Part shown: positions 42,411-51,003 of the stretch, in pieces
Layout of the letters: each line of letters starts with the position of its first letter
Position numbering within the stretch: the first letter of the stretch is position 1
NCBI RefSeq assembly: GCF_023101665.1
Contig: NZ_CP082161.1
Coordinates: 2,852,001 to 2,916,000 of the forward strand
Length of the DNA: 64,000 nt
DNA from: Bradyrhizobium sp. 195
GTDB taxonomy: Bacteria; Pseudomonadota; Alphaproteobacteria; Rhizobiales; Xanthobacteraceae
Reading direction: 5' to 3'
Program-made: the position numbers and the translations under genes
The notes under the pieces: generated by a model
What the model was told of the DNA's origin: nothing
Seen by the model: the letters and a program-made list of their open reading frames with translations, nothing else
Databases searched by the model: none

Positions 42411-42438
42411 CTCCTCGCCCCGCGTGCGGGGTGAGGAG
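42411..42438. terminator. Hairpin between convergent udh and K+ channel genes
   Basis: CTCCTCGCCCCG...CGGGGTGAGGAG, a 12-position stem with one G-T pair, 11 bp after the udh-like stop and 26 bp from the channel-gene stop. It can fold on both strands and probably serves both genes; no clear T-run. Confidence 0.5.
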
Positions 42439-42464
42439 GGCTCGACGGCACTGGCGCCGGGAGC

Positions 42465-43295
42465 CTAGTCGAGGCCTTCGTCGGGAATGTTCAATACGGT
42501 CCCGCAGGCCTTGCAATGCACCGCGTCGACATCATGGCGCTGCAGACCGCAGACCGGGCAGGGGAACCGCACCTTGGAGGGCGCGAGCAGGGTCTTGGCG
42601 AGATTCAGGAAAAGGGTCACGCCGAAGATCATGATGACGACGGTGATCAGGCGTCCGACGGTGCCGGGCAGGGTGACGTCGCCGAAGCCGGTCGTGGTCA
42701 GTGCGGTGACCGTGAAGTAGAGCGCGTCGGCATAGTTGGCGATCTGGTGGTTGTGGGACTTCTGGGTCTCGTAGACGATCCCTGTCATCACGAAGATGAA
42801 CACGCCGAGATTTGCGACGGCAAAGACGACTTCCTCGTTGCGCCGGAAGAACGGGCTGTCGATCCGCAGGCGCGCCACCATCTGGTAGTCGCGCAGCAGC
42901 CGCAACGTTCGAAATGCGCGCAGGAAGCCGCCAGCTTCCCCGGCGAGCGGCGCGAGGAACGAGATGATGACGACGATGTCGGTCCAGGTCGACAGCCGCG
43001 CGAGGTCGTGCAGCGGCTGGCGGCTAATGATCATTCGCGCCGAGAAATCCGCAAGGATCAGGATACCGAACAGGACATCGAGCGTCTCGACGGCCCTGTT
43101 GCGCGGCAGGAACGACGTCGCGATGATGAACAGGACCGTGACGATGTCGAGCACGAGCAGGGCGTAGCGGAATCGGATGCAGCCGAACGTGTCACCCTCA
43201 TAGAGTTGCCGGAGCCTGCCCTTCATGATCTCGAATGGGACGGTGACGGCGTCGACCAGCCCGTGTCCCTTTGTGCTGTTGCGATAGAATACCAT
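42465..43295 (-). CDS. Voltage-gated-type K+ channel with C-terminal zinc ribbon
   Basis: A 276-residue inner-membrane channel of the six-helix type. S4 carries Arg126, 129, 132 and 135 (GGFLRAFRTLRLLRDYQ). The pore loop reads ALTTTGFGDVT (about 198-208), a TTGFGD version of the K+ selectivity filter. Downstream of S6 the short C-terminus contains CPVCG (246-250) and CKACG (261-265), a four-cysteine zinc-ribbon-like module; the usual cyclic-nucleotide domain is absent. Transcribed alone. Ion selectivity and zinc binding are inferred from motifs. Confidence 0.85.
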   Translation of the reverse strand: MVFYRNSTKGHGLVDAVTVPFEIMKGRLRQLYEGDTFGCIRFRYALLVLDIVTVLFIIATSFLPRNRAVETLDVLFGILILADFSARMIISRQPLHDLARLSTWTDIVVIISFLAPLAGEAGGFLRAFRTLRLLRDYQMVARLRIDSPFFRRNEEVVFAVANLGVFIFVMTGIVYETQKSHNHQIANYADALYFTVTALTTTGFGDVTLPGTVGRLITVVIMIFGVTLFLNLAKTLLAPSKVRFPCPVCGLQRHDVDAVHCKACGTVLNIPDEGLD

Positions 43296-43324
43296 GGCCA
43301 GCGATCGCCGCGTCTCCCGGCAGC

Positions 43325-44230
43325 CTAACCCTCCGAAGGATCAAGCATCTCGCCGATCTTGTTGACGGCGACATTGATTGACATGCCGAGATAGTCGCCG
43401 GGATCGCCGAACCACGAGCCGGCCAGCGGCACGGCCTGGCCCGGATGCCGCGCTATGGCCACCGGGATGAGGTCGAAACCGGCACTCAAGCTGTTGGTCG
43501 GATCGTAATCCAGCCAGCCGGCGCCGGGCAGGAACACCTGCACCCATGCGTGGGTCGCGCCGGAGCCGGTCATGCCCACGGCACCGCCGTCGAGCGCTGC
43601 GTCGTAGAGATAGCCGCTGACGAAGCGTGAGGCGAAGCCGAGCCGGCGCAGCGTCTCGATCATCAGCCAGGCGAAGTCCCGGCAGGTGCCGGATTTCGTG
43701 CGTAACGTTTCGCTAGGGGACTGGGTGCCTTCGGCATCTCTCCCGCGATAGCTGAACTCGCTGCGAAACATGGCCAGCATTCGGCGCAGCACGTCGGCGG
43801 TCCGATCCTGATCGCCGGCAACGAAGCTCTTGGTCCACGCCGCATGGCTACCGTCGATATCGTCGGCATGTGGACGCAGGTACCCGGCCAGGTCGGTCCA
43901 TTCGTCCGGCGTATACTGCATGGGGACTTCCTCGGCCCGGGCCTCCAGCGGAAACGCCTCCAGGCCCTTGATGCCGAAATAGATGCCGCGAACCTTGAAC
44001 GTGAAAGTCAATTCGCTGCCTGGCTCGCTGAAGTCCATCACCGTGACGGCATTGGAGCGGGAGTCGGTGACCCAATGCACCTTCGACGGCAGGCTGGTGC
44101 GGGCCGACCAGCGAAGCAGCCGGGTCGAGGCGCCGCGCCGCGGCAGGAACATGGCGCGGTGCGTGCCGAACCTCACCGGCTTTGCATATCGGTAGGTCGT
44201 GGTGTGCGTGATCTCGCCAATGATCGCCAT
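43325..44230 (-). CDS. Transglutaminase-like cysteine protease family protein
   Basis: A 301-residue protein with an N-terminal beta region (TTTYRYAKPVRFGTHRAMFL) and a transglutaminase core. The catalytic triad is clear: Cys in KSGTCRDFAWL, His in GATHAWVQVFL and Asp in WLDYDPTNS. Such bacterial proteins are usually peptidases or amidases and not cross-linkers. No signal peptide is visible. It is divergent from the YeaQ-type gene, and a FixK-type box lies between the two. Confidence 0.88.
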   Translation of the reverse strand: MAIIGEITHTTTYRYAKPVRFGTHRAMFLPRRGASTRLLRWSARTSLPSKVHWVTDSRSNAVTVMDFSEPGSELTFTFKVRGIYFGIKGLEAFPLEARAEEVPMQYTPDEWTDLAGYLRPHADDIDGSHAAWTKSFVAGDQDRTADVLRRMLAMFRSEFSYRGRDAEGTQSPSETLRTKSGTCRDFAWLMIETLRRLGFASRFVSGYLYDAALDGGAVGMTGSGATHAWVQVFLPGAGWLDYDPTNSLSAGFDLIPVAIARHPGQAVPLAGSWFGDPGDYLGMSINVAVNKIGEMLDPSEG

Positions 44231-44323
44231 GCATTGATCCGCTTCGCGCCGCGGAGCTCGAATGCTTTGCCGCAGAGGAGCGTCTTTAAAGGCTCCAGCT
44301 TTCGGTCTGGCCGCGTCTGCCCA

Positions 44324-44337
44324 TTGATCTAGATCAA
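44324..44337. promoter_or_regulatory. FixK/FNR-type box
   Basis: TTGATCTAGATCAA, a perfect palindrome matching the rhizobial FixK/FNR consensus TTGAT-N4-ATCAA. Its centre is 88 bp before the YeaQ-type ATG and 100 bp before the transglutaminase start. A class II position (-41.5) would put starts near 44372 on the plus strand and near 44289 on the minus strand; either is possible. Confidence 0.68.
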
Positions 44338-44418
44338 GGCTGCCTCGGGGATCGTCAGGCTCTTCGAACGATGACGCGTACCGTCGGATGTTGATGCGCG
44401 AATTGACCGAATGGAGCG

Positions 44419-44688
44419 ATGGACATGGGCATCCTTTGGACGATCATCATCGGATTCATCGTTGGACTGCTCGCGAAGTTCATCATGCCCGGCGACAAAT
44501 CCGAGCCCAAGGGGTTCATCCTGACGACGGTTCTGGGAATCGTCGGTGCGTTTGTTGCGACCTATCTCGGTCAGGCCGTGGGATGGTATCGGTTCGGGGA
44601 AGGCGCCGGATTCATCGGGAGCGTCGTGGGCGCGATCATCCTTCTCTTCCTGTACGGACTCTTCGTCGGTCGTCAGGGACGCGCTTGA
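44419..44688 (+). CDS. GlsB/YeaQ/YmgE family small membrane protein
   Basis: An 89-residue inner-membrane protein with three helices. GFIVGLLAKFIMPGDKSEPKGF-like (here IIGFIVGLLAKFIMP then GDKSEPKGFI) and TTVLGIVGAFVATYLGQ are the family signature (transglycosylase-associated/stress proteins). Function is not well defined; expression is usually stress linked. A FixK-type box about 90 bp upstream suggests low-oxygen control. It overlaps the next gene by 4 bp. Confidence 0.88.
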   Translation: MDMGILWTIIIGFIVGLLAKFIMPGDKSEPKGFILTTVLGIVGAFVATYLGQAVGWYRFGEGAGFIGSVVGAIILLFLYGLFVGRQGRA

Positions 44689-45098
44689 AAAACGCGCTGC
44701 CCGTCGTCGCAATGCTCGTCGCGATCATGCCGGTATCGGCGCGCGCCGTATCGCTCAGCGACGCCGAGGCGGCCTTCCTCGACCAGCTCGTCACCGCATC
44801 CGTGGTGCTTGAACAGCGATGCGACGGCTACGAAGTCGATGGCAGCGGCAGCGTTCAGTTCGGCGCGCGACTGCTCGGCAGTCCCGAAGCCGCAATGGCC
44901 ATGATCGACGCCTATGCCGCGGCCATCAAGGCCCGAGATGGCGAGAGCTACGATCCCGGCAAGTTCCGCCCCGAAGTGTCCGACGCGGCCGGCAGGACGT
45001 TCAGGCGCGTCCGGGCGGCCTTGATCAAGGACCCGAAAGGGGGCTGCGCCGACTATGGCGATGCCAGCGTGGATCGCGGCCTGCTGCGACGGTACTAA
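44685..45098 (+). CDS. Exported hypothetical protein, TTG start
   Basis: A 137-residue protein beginning at a TTG that overlaps the YeaQ-type stop (TTGA, 4 bp) with AGGGA five bases upstream. The N-terminus, KNALPVVAMLVAIMPVSARA, is a Sec signal peptide. The mature part has two cysteines (EQRCDGYEVDGS and KGGCADYGDAS) and looks alpha-helical. ATG 44712 would cut the signal short, so TTG is favoured. No family recognised. It is translationally coupled to the small membrane protein and shares its possible FixK control. Confidence 0.7.
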   Translation: MKNALPVVAMLVAIMPVSARAVSLSDAEAAFLDQLVTASVVLEQRCDGYEVDGSGSVQFGARLLGSPEAAMAMIDAYAAAIKARDGESYDPGKFRPEVSDAAGRTFRRVRAALIKDPKGGCADYGDASVDRGLLRRY

Positions 45099-45181
45099 AC
45101 GCCCGTCGTAGGATGGGCAATGCGAAGCGAACCCCATCGCACTTCTTCCCTGCAGTCGGATCTTGCAAGAAAGGCCCGACG

Positions 45182-45745
45182 TCATTTTTCAACGCGCGCT
45201 TCCTGTTTTTTGGTCACATGCCACAGCACCACATGGTAATGCGGCACATCCACGCCGGGGTGACCCGGGTTGAAGTAGATGCTGACGTGGTCAACTGACC
45301 GCGCTGGCCCCGCCCCCTCCAACGACTTGTGATCGTCGATGTCCTTGTTCGGGACCATGTACACGGTCGCCACCAGACGATCCCTGCGATCGAAACATAG
45401 GAATGGCCCCAGCGGCAAAGTGTCGGGCTTGACGAAGATGATGCCAAGGCCCGGAAAGAACTTCGGGAAGTTCACGAGATCGCTGACCCGCTTGTATCCG
45501 TTTCTTTCCGCGACCTTCCGCTGATTTGGCGGCGGACGAACGACTTCGTGCTTCCTGCGCGGCTTGCTGCTTCGATGGCGGGCTGTCCTGGCTTGTTCGA
45601 CCTGGTCAGACGGTGGCGCGATGGCCGGTGCAAGGGTCTGCGGCGCTGATGGCCAGAAGGGGGCAAATTGGGCGGCTGGGCGCCTCACATCGGCGATCAG
45701 GGCGAGCAACGCGACCAAGGCTGTGCTCACAAGCGCTTTGCGCAT
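45182..45745 (-). CDS. Exported hypothetical protein
   Basis: A 187-residue protein with an N-terminal signal (MRKALVSTALVALLALIADV), a Pro/Arg/Ser-rich linker to about residue 75 and a globular C-terminal part (FPGLGIIFVKPDTLPLGPFL, then CFDRRDRLVATVYMVP) ending in His-rich HYHVVLWHVTKKQEARVEK. GGGAGG lies five bases before the ATG at 45745. No family recognised; histidines and the one cysteine might bind a metal, which is speculation. It is 39 bp downstream of the TAXI receptor gene and probably co-transcribed with it. Confidence 0.68.
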   Translation of the reverse strand: MRKALVSTALVALLALIADVRRPAAQFAPFWPSAPQTLAPAIAPPSDQVEQARTARHRSSKPRRKHEVVRPPPNQRKVAERNGYKRVSDLVNFPKFFPGLGIIFVKPDTLPLGPFLCFDRRDRLVATVYMVPNKDIDDHKSLEGAGPARSVDHVSIYFNPGHPGVDVPHYHVVLWHVTKKQEARVEK

Positions 45746-45784
45746 CGACACCTCCCGAGGTTTGTTTGCCGTTGTTTGGCTTGC

Positions 45785-46978
45785 TCACTTGCCTGGATTG
45801 CGTTCTCGCCAGCGCAGGAAATCCTGGAACAATTCTTCGCGGTCTGGCGGTTTCGCGGTTGGCTTTCCCTCGAGGAACCGGCCGAACGCCTTGCGAAGCG
45901 CGGCCTCGCCTCCGGATTGCTGCTGGAGCCAGCGCTCTGCCGGTCGGAATCGTCGCCATCCGGGGAGCAGCGCGGCCAGGTTCACCTCGCGCCATTTGGG
46001 GTGATGTGCGTCGCCAAGAAACTCAGGAAAGCGCGTGAACAAGTTCTGGACGAAGAATTCCAGCAACCGATATCGCTCATTGCCGCTCGGCCAGTTGTAG
46101 GCGAACAGAGCGGATTTGATCGCGATCGTGTCGACGCTTGCTTCGGCCGCAATGATATTCGGGTAGTCCTGATGGCGAAGCGTCGATGGCAGATAATCTT
46201 CTTGCAGCAGCTCTTTGGAGTAGGGGATAGGCAGGAGGCGAATACCATCGAGTTGCGAGACCTGCGTCAGGAAGCTGACCGGCTTTCCTGAGACCAACAG
46301 AGCGGCGGAGAGATCTCCCTTCCTCAGACCGTGCAGCGCGGCCTCAGGTCCCAAGTTCGACTCCCTGATCTTGACGCCCAAACGATTCAGCACCTCGCGG
46401 CCAAGCACGGCACCGGCACTGCCGTCCTCGCCGAGATTGACCTTCTTTCCCGCAAGATCCGTCAGGCTTGCGATCTCCGGTCGCGCGAGGAGATGGAACT
46501 CTTCGATATGGAGCGGGGCAATATAGGTTAGCTTGTCAGAGATGTCTCCGAACGTCTTTGCTTCCCGGAGCCGGTCGACCAGGATAACAGGTGCGATCGC
46601 CACGTCGGCACCTGCCAAGGTGAGCACGTCCAGGACGCTGCGGGTGCCGCCGTTTCCAACGATTGGCACAACCCGCAAAGCGACTTCGCCACGAGGGCCC
46701 GTCTCCTGACCACTGGCCAGTGTGGACGCAATATCCTGAGCCATGGCGAATTCAGTGCATTGCGGCGTACCGGTTACGAAACCCACCGTAAATGGGTCCG
46801 CGGAACGTCGGGTTTCTTTCCTGGGGACGCTTTCTTTTCGCGGAGACGCTTTCCCGGGTTCACTTGGAGAAGCGGAAGGTCGCGTTTGTGCGAGGGACTC
46901 CTGGACCTGTCCGCCGAGCCAGGCCGCTGCAATCAATGCGATGAACAAACCGGCCCGCATTGCTCCGCAGACCCTCAT
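45785..46978 (-). CDS. TAXI-family TRAP transporter solute receptor, orphan
   Basis: A 397-residue periplasmic receptor of the TAXI (TRAP-associated extracytoplasmic immunogenic) type. A signal peptide (MRAGLFIALIAAAWLGG) is followed by a charged, low-complexity linker to about 60 and the receptor domain (FTVGFVTGTPQCTEFAMAQD, GKKVNLGEDGSAGAVLGREV, GDLSAALLVSGKP). The start may be ATG 46978 or 46960. TAXI receptors normally pair with a fused DctQM membrane protein; none is adjacent, so it may serve a distant transporter or signal instead. Confidence 0.82.
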   Translation of the reverse strand: MRVCGAMRAGLFIALIAAAWLGGQVQESLAQTRPSASPSEPGKASPRKESVPRKETRRSADPFTVGFVTGTPQCTEFAMAQDIASTLASGQETGPRGEVALRVVPIVGNGGTRSVLDVLTLAGADVAIAPVILVDRLREAKTFGDISDKLTYIAPLHIEEFHLLARPEIASLTDLAGKKVNLGEDGSAGAVLGREVLNRLGVKIRESNLGPEAALHGLRKGDLSAALLVSGKPVSFLTQVSQLDGIRLLPIPYSKELLQEDYLPSTLRHQDYPNIIAAEASVDTIAIKSALFAYNWPSGNERYRLLEFFVQNLFTRFPEFLGDAHHPKWREVNLAALLPGWRRFRPAERWLQQQSGGEAALRKAFGRFLEGKPTAKPPDREELFQDFLRWRERNPGK

Positions 46979-47145
46979 TGCTCAAACCGTGCGCTAGCCA
47001 GTCCTCCATGGGCTGACCATCGTCACTCTGCCCCGTCCGAAGCACGACGGGCGAATGAATCTCGCTCAAGCCTTCCAACGCGGCTGGGCTGGCGACGTTC
47101 CGTCTCGGACGTATACGGCTCGTATCGTGGCAGGAACCTGGCCAC

Positions 47146-47832
47146 CTAGCGCCCCGCCTCATCCTCAGCGATGCGTTTGAGATAATCCTTCTTGCTGAAC
47201 TGCATGTGATCCACACACAGCTGTGCCAATGCCCAGCTGTCGCGCCCCCTCAGCAACTCGACCATCATCTCGTGCTGGCGCCGCGATTGCGCGAGGCCCT
47301 CGCGGTCGGCGAGATTCTTCGCGCGCATCGGCAGCGTCAGGTTCATGTAGTCCTGGAGCGAGCGCACCAGGTAGGGATTGCCGCAAGCAGAGAACAGCGC
47401 GAGGTGGAAGGCGTCGTTGGCTTCGTGGATGCCGCGCAGGTCCTGCGCGTCGGCCTTGCTGCAATATTGCCGTTGCAGCGCGGAGAGCTCGTCGATCAGG
47501 GCTTGCGGTGCGGGCAGGGGGATCATCAGCGCCGCCTGCCGCGTCAGCATCTCCCTGACCTCGTAGATCTGCCGGACCTCCTCGGACGAGTAGTACCGCA
47601 CGGTGGCGCCGACGTTCTTCTCGCGGCGGACGATGCCGCGCCGCTCGGCGTCAACCAGCGCCTGGCGCACGAAGTGGCGGGAGGTGCCGTAGCGCGACAT
47701 CAGCGCATCTTCGGTCAGGCGCGCGCCCGGCGGCAGGCGGCCGAAGATGATGTCCTCTTCCAGCCGCGCGACAACGTCGTCCGGGTCGTCGCGCCGGACT
47801 GGCATGGCGTCTGCGGTGCGAATCTCGGACAT
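47146..47832 (-). CDS. GntR-family regulator (FadR/FCD subfamily)
   Basis: A 228-residue regulator. The winged helix (about 20-80) contains LEEDIIFGRLPPGARLTEDA and YGTSRHFVRQALVDAERRGI; the C-terminal FCD domain contains HEANDAFHLALFSACGNPYL and the final HMQFSKKDY. FCD regulators of this type sense acids or sugar acids. It is divergent from the IlvD/Edd dehydratase, and two ATTG-N-CAAT palindromes lie between, so it probably represses or activates the dehydratase-TRAP operon. Confidence 0.9.
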   Translation of the reverse strand: MSEIRTADAMPVRRDDPDDVVARLEEDIIFGRLPPGARLTEDALMSRYGTSRHFVRQALVDAERRGIVRREKNVGATVRYYSSEEVRQIYEVREMLTRQAALMIPLPAPQALIDELSALQRQYCSKADAQDLRGIHEANDAFHLALFSACGNPYLVRSLQDYMNLTLPMRAKNLADREGLAQSRRQHEMMVELLRGRDSWALAQLCVDHMQFSKKDYLKRIAEDEAGR

Positions 47833-47886
47833 GCCCTCAGCCTCCGGCGCCTGGCCGGTCCGTCCTGTGGAGCAGGGAAGGGATGG

Positions 47887-47961
47887 ATTGTCAATAATTC
47901 GTGTTACTAACGACGCCAGGAACCAGAAAATGCGACAATATGGACCAATCTTATTGACAAT
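47887..47961. promoter_or_regulatory. Two candidate GntR operators
   Basis: ATTGTCAAT at 47887-47895 and ATTGACAAT at 47953-47961. Each is an ATTG-N-CAAT palindrome; together with flanking bases they form a longer inverted pair (ATTGTCAATAA...TTATTGACAAT), centres 66 bp apart. They flank the intergenic region between the GntR gene and the dehydratase gene. Confidence 0.6.
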
Positions 47962-48002
47962 CTAGGGACAGGCTGTACCACAATGGCAACTTGAGGAGTG
48001 GC

Positions 48003-49724
48003 ATGATGACGAGTGGCTTGCGCAAGGGTCTGACGAGCTATGGCGACGCCGGCTTCTCGTTGTTCCTGCGCAAGGCGTTCATCAAGGCCATGGGTTATTC
48101 CGACGACGCGCTGGAGCGCCCGATCGTCGGCATCACCAACACCTATAGCGATTACAATCCCTGCCACGGCAACGTCCCGCAAATCATCGAAGCCGCCAAG
48201 CGCGGCGTGATGCTGTCGGGCGCGATGCCGTTCGTGTTCCCCACCATCTCGATCGCCGAGAGCTTTGCGCATCCGACCTCGATGTATCTGCGCAATTTGA
48301 TGGCGATGGATACCGAGGAGATGATCCGGGCCCAGCCGATGGATTCGGTGATCGTGATCGGCGGCTGTGACAAGACGTTGCCCGCGCAGGTCATGGCCGC
48401 GATCAGCGCGGATCTGCCGACCGTAGTTATTCCGGTCGGCCCCATGGTGGTCGGCCATCACAAGGGCGAGGTACTGGGCGCCTGCACCGACTGCCGCCGG
48501 CTCTGGGCGAAATACCGCGCCGGCGAGATGGACGATGCCGAGATCGAGGCGGTGAACGGGCGCTTGGCGCCATCGGTCGGCACCTGCATGGTGATGGGTA
48601 CGGCCTCGACCATGGCCTGCATGATCGAAGCCATGGGCCTGTCACTGCCGATGAGCGCGACGATTCCCGCGCCACACGCCGAGCGTTTTCGTCTGGCGGA
48701 GGCGAGCGGCAAGGTGGCGGCCGAGATGGCGAAGGCGAAGGGGCCGAAGCCGAGTGAGCTGCTGACGCCGGCGTCTTTCAAAAATGCGCAGGTCGTGCTT
48801 CAGGCGATCGGCGGCTCGACCAACGGCCTGATCCATCTGACGGCGATGGCGCATCGCTCGCCGCATCGGCTCGATCTCGAGATATTCGACCAGATTGGCC
48901 GCGAGGTGCCGGTGCTGGTCGATCTCAAGCCGTCCGGCGAACATTACATGGAGCATTTCCATCACGCTGGCGGCGTGCCGAAACTGCTGGCGCAGCTCGG
49001 TGACCTCGTCGATCTCGAAGCGAAGACCATCAGTGGCCAGACGCTGCGCGACGTCGTCGCCAATGCGGAGGATGTGCCGGGCCAGGATGCGATCCGTCCG
49101 CGCGACAATCCGATCAAGAAGGAGGGCGGCCTTGCCGTCCTGCACGGCAATCTCGCGCCGCGCGGCGCGGTGATCAAGCAATCGGCCGCGAGCCCCAAGC
49201 TGTTGCAACACACCGGGCGCGCCGTGGTGTTCGAATCCGTCGAGGACATGACCTTGCGGGTCGACGATCCAGATCTCGACGTGACCGCCGACGACGTGCT
49301 GGTGCTGCGCAATGCCGGCCCGAAAGGAGCGCCGGGCATGCCCGAGGCGGGCTATCTGCCGATCCCGAAGAAGCTGGCGCGCGGCGGCATCAAGGACATG
49401 GTGCGCATTTCGGATGCGCGCATGAGCGGTACCGCGTTCGGCACCATCGTGCTGCACATCACCCCGGAATCCGCTGTCGGCGGGCCGCTGGCGCTGGTGA
49501 AGAACGGCGACCTGATCAGCCTGGATGTGGCCAAGCGCAGCATCGAGCTGCTGGTCGATGCGGCCGAGTTGGAGCGGCGTCGTGCCGCGTTGAAGCCGGC
49601 CGCAGCGCCGGAGGAAGCCCGGCGCGGTTACGCTTGGCTGTTCAACGAGACCATCATGCAGGCCGACGAGGGCTGCGACTTCGATTTCATGCAGAGGACT
49701 GGGAAGAAGACCGAAAAGGGCTGA
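48003..49724 (+). CDS. IlvD/Edd family dehydratase (sugar-acid or dihydroxy-acid dehydratase)
   Basis: A 573-residue iron-sulfur dehydratase. Cluster cysteines are in GGCDKTLPAQ, CTDCRRLW and GTCMVMGTAS; the C-terminal NGDLISLDVAKRSIELLV and RMSGTAFGTIVLH are family signatures. GAGGAG precedes ATG 48003/48006; the TTG further upstream overlaps that site and is not used. IlvD acts in branched-chain amino acid synthesis; the operon with a TRAP transporter and a GntR regulator argues for a sugar-acid dehydratase (arabonate/gluconate type). The substrate is inferred. Confidence 0.86.
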   Translation: MMTSGLRKGLTSYGDAGFSLFLRKAFIKAMGYSDDALERPIVGITNTYSDYNPCHGNVPQIIEAAKRGVMLSGAMPFVFPTISIAESFAHPTSMYLRNLMAMDTEEMIRAQPMDSVIVIGGCDKTLPAQVMAAISADLPTVVIPVGPMVVGHHKGEVLGACTDCRRLWAKYRAGEMDDAEIEAVNGRLAPSVGTCMVMGTASTMACMIEAMGLSLPMSATIPAPHAERFRLAEASGKVAAEMAKAKGPKPSELLTPASFKNAQVVLQAIGGSTNGLIHLTAMAHRSPHRLDLEIFDQIGREVPVLVDLKPSGEHYMEHFHHAGGVPKLLAQLGDLVDLEAKTISGQTLRDVVANAEDVPGQDAIRPRDNPIKKEGGLAVLHGNLAPRGAVIKQSAASPKLLQHTGRAVVFESVEDMTLRVDDPDLDVTADDVLVLRNAGPKGAPGMPEAGYLPIPKKLARGGIKDMVRISDARMSGTAFGTIVLHITPESAVGGPLALVKNGDLISLDVAKRSIELLVDAAELERRRAALKPAAAPEEARRGYAWLFNETIMQADEGCDFDFMQRTGKKTEKG

Positions 49725-49784
49725 TCGACACTCGAACGAGCGCTCAGACCGCACAAGCGGCGGGCGATAACACAGGGGGAAACG

Positions 49785-50780
49785 ATGATTGCACGATCCA
49801 TGCGTGGGTTGGCGGCTGCGGCTGCTATGCTTTTCGTCACCGGGGCCGGAGCGCAGGAGGTGAAGCATTATCGCTTCGCCTATGACCAGCCGCGCAACAC
49901 CGGCTATTCCATCGCGGGCGACCTCTTTGCCGACAAGCTCAAGGAATTGAGCAAGGGCACCATGATCATCGACCAGTATCCGGGCGCGCAGCTCGGGCAG
50001 GAGCCGCAGGTGCTCCAGCTCGTGAAGGCCGGCGACGTCGAATTCTCGATCATTTCCTCCGCCAACACCGCGACGATCTCGCCGCAGGCCGGTGTGATGT
50101 CTCTGCACTATCTGTTCCGCGACGAGAACCACGTCGTCAAGGGTCTGGCGGATCCCCGCGTGTTCGAAGCGCTCAAGGCCATGATCGACGAGACCACGCA
50201 GGGCCTGCACGTGATCGCGACCGGCTCGCAGGGCGTGCGCCACATGTACTCCAGAAAGGAGATCCATAACGTCGGCGATATCAAGGGCGCGAAGATCCGC
50301 GTGCAGGCGACCGCGACCGAGGACACCATGTTTCCGGCCTATGGCGCCCAGACCGTGCATATGCCGTTCGGCAGCGTCTACACCAGCTTGCAAACCGGTG
50401 TCGTCGACGTCGCCGAGAACAGCATCAACGTCTACCTCGTCAACAAGCATTACGAGGTCGCCCCGGTCCTCAACATCACCGAGCACGAGGCCAACAACGC
50501 GCTGGTGTTCATCTCCGACAAGCTCTGGCAGAGCCTCTCGGCCGAACAGAAGCAATGGGTGCAGACTGCGGCCAACGAGATCAGCACCAAGGAGCCCGCG
50601 AAGGCGTTCGAGCTGGAGCGCACGGCCGCCGAGAAGCTGAAGAAGATGGGCGTCAAGGTCGTGCAGGACGTCGACAAGAAGAGCTTCGCGGCGGTCGCCG
50701 ATCCCTATCTCGACAAGCTCGCCAAGGATCTCGGCCCGCACGCCGAGAAGATCAAGGATTTGATCCGGTCGATTAATTAG
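49785..50780 (+). CDS. dctP: TRAP transporter substrate-binding protein (DctP family)
   Basis: A 331-residue periplasmic receptor with a Sec signal (MRGLAAAAAMLFVTGAGA, cleavage before QEVKHY). DctP signature regions are present: IKGAKIRVQATATEDTMFPA, and GSVYTSLQTGVVDVAENSIN with the conserved Arg (KIRVQ) that binds the ligand carboxylate. Second DctP in the window, not very similar to the one at 11342. It follows the dehydratase by 60 bp and precedes dctQ after a repeat, forming a GntR-controlled sugar-acid module. Confidence 0.9.
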   Translation: MIARSMRGLAAAAAMLFVTGAGAQEVKHYRFAYDQPRNTGYSIAGDLFADKLKELSKGTMIIDQYPGAQLGQEPQVLQLVKAGDVEFSIISSANTATISPQAGVMSLHYLFRDENHVVKGLADPRVFEALKAMIDETTQGLHVIATGSQGVRHMYSRKEIHNVGDIKGAKIRVQATATEDTMFPAYGAQTVHMPFGSVYTSLQTGVVDVAENSINVYLVNKHYEVAPVLNITEHEANNALVFISDKLWQSLSAEQKQWVQTAANEISTKEPAKAFELERTAAEKLKKMGVKVVQDVDKKSFAAVADPYLDKLAKDLGPHAEKIKDLIRSIN

Positions 50781-50803
50781 AGCGCGCACTGGAAGACGGT
50801 GCG

Positions 50804-50976
50804 CTCCCTCTCCCGCCTGCGGGAGAGGGGTGGGGAGAGGGTGTCTCCGCGGAGAGATTCCCAATGAGGAGAGAGCCCTCACCCGGCGCTCCGCCATAGC
50901 CGAGGCTTCGCCACGGCGTGTCTTTAAGGAACGGCCGCCGAAGGCGGCCTATGCCTCTCCCGCAAGCGGGAGAGGT
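50804..50976. repeat. Interspersed repeat, CTCCCTCTCCCGCCTGCGGGAGAGGG type
   Basis: Begins with a hairpin CCCTCTCCCGCCTGCGGGAGAGGG, continues with GTGGGGAGAGGGTGTCTCC and ends with CTCTCCCGCAAGCGGGAGAG. Inserted between dctP and dctQ. A related copy is at 62713-62832. It may separate expression of receptor and permease. Confidence 0.82.
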
Positions 50977-51003
50977 GCAGCCAACCTGCAGCCGGGGACA
51001 ACA

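Noticed and set aside
48642..50897. 751-residue minus-strand open frame opposite the dehydratase and dctP
   Set aside because: Covers two convincing plus-strand genes and has no recognisable domains.
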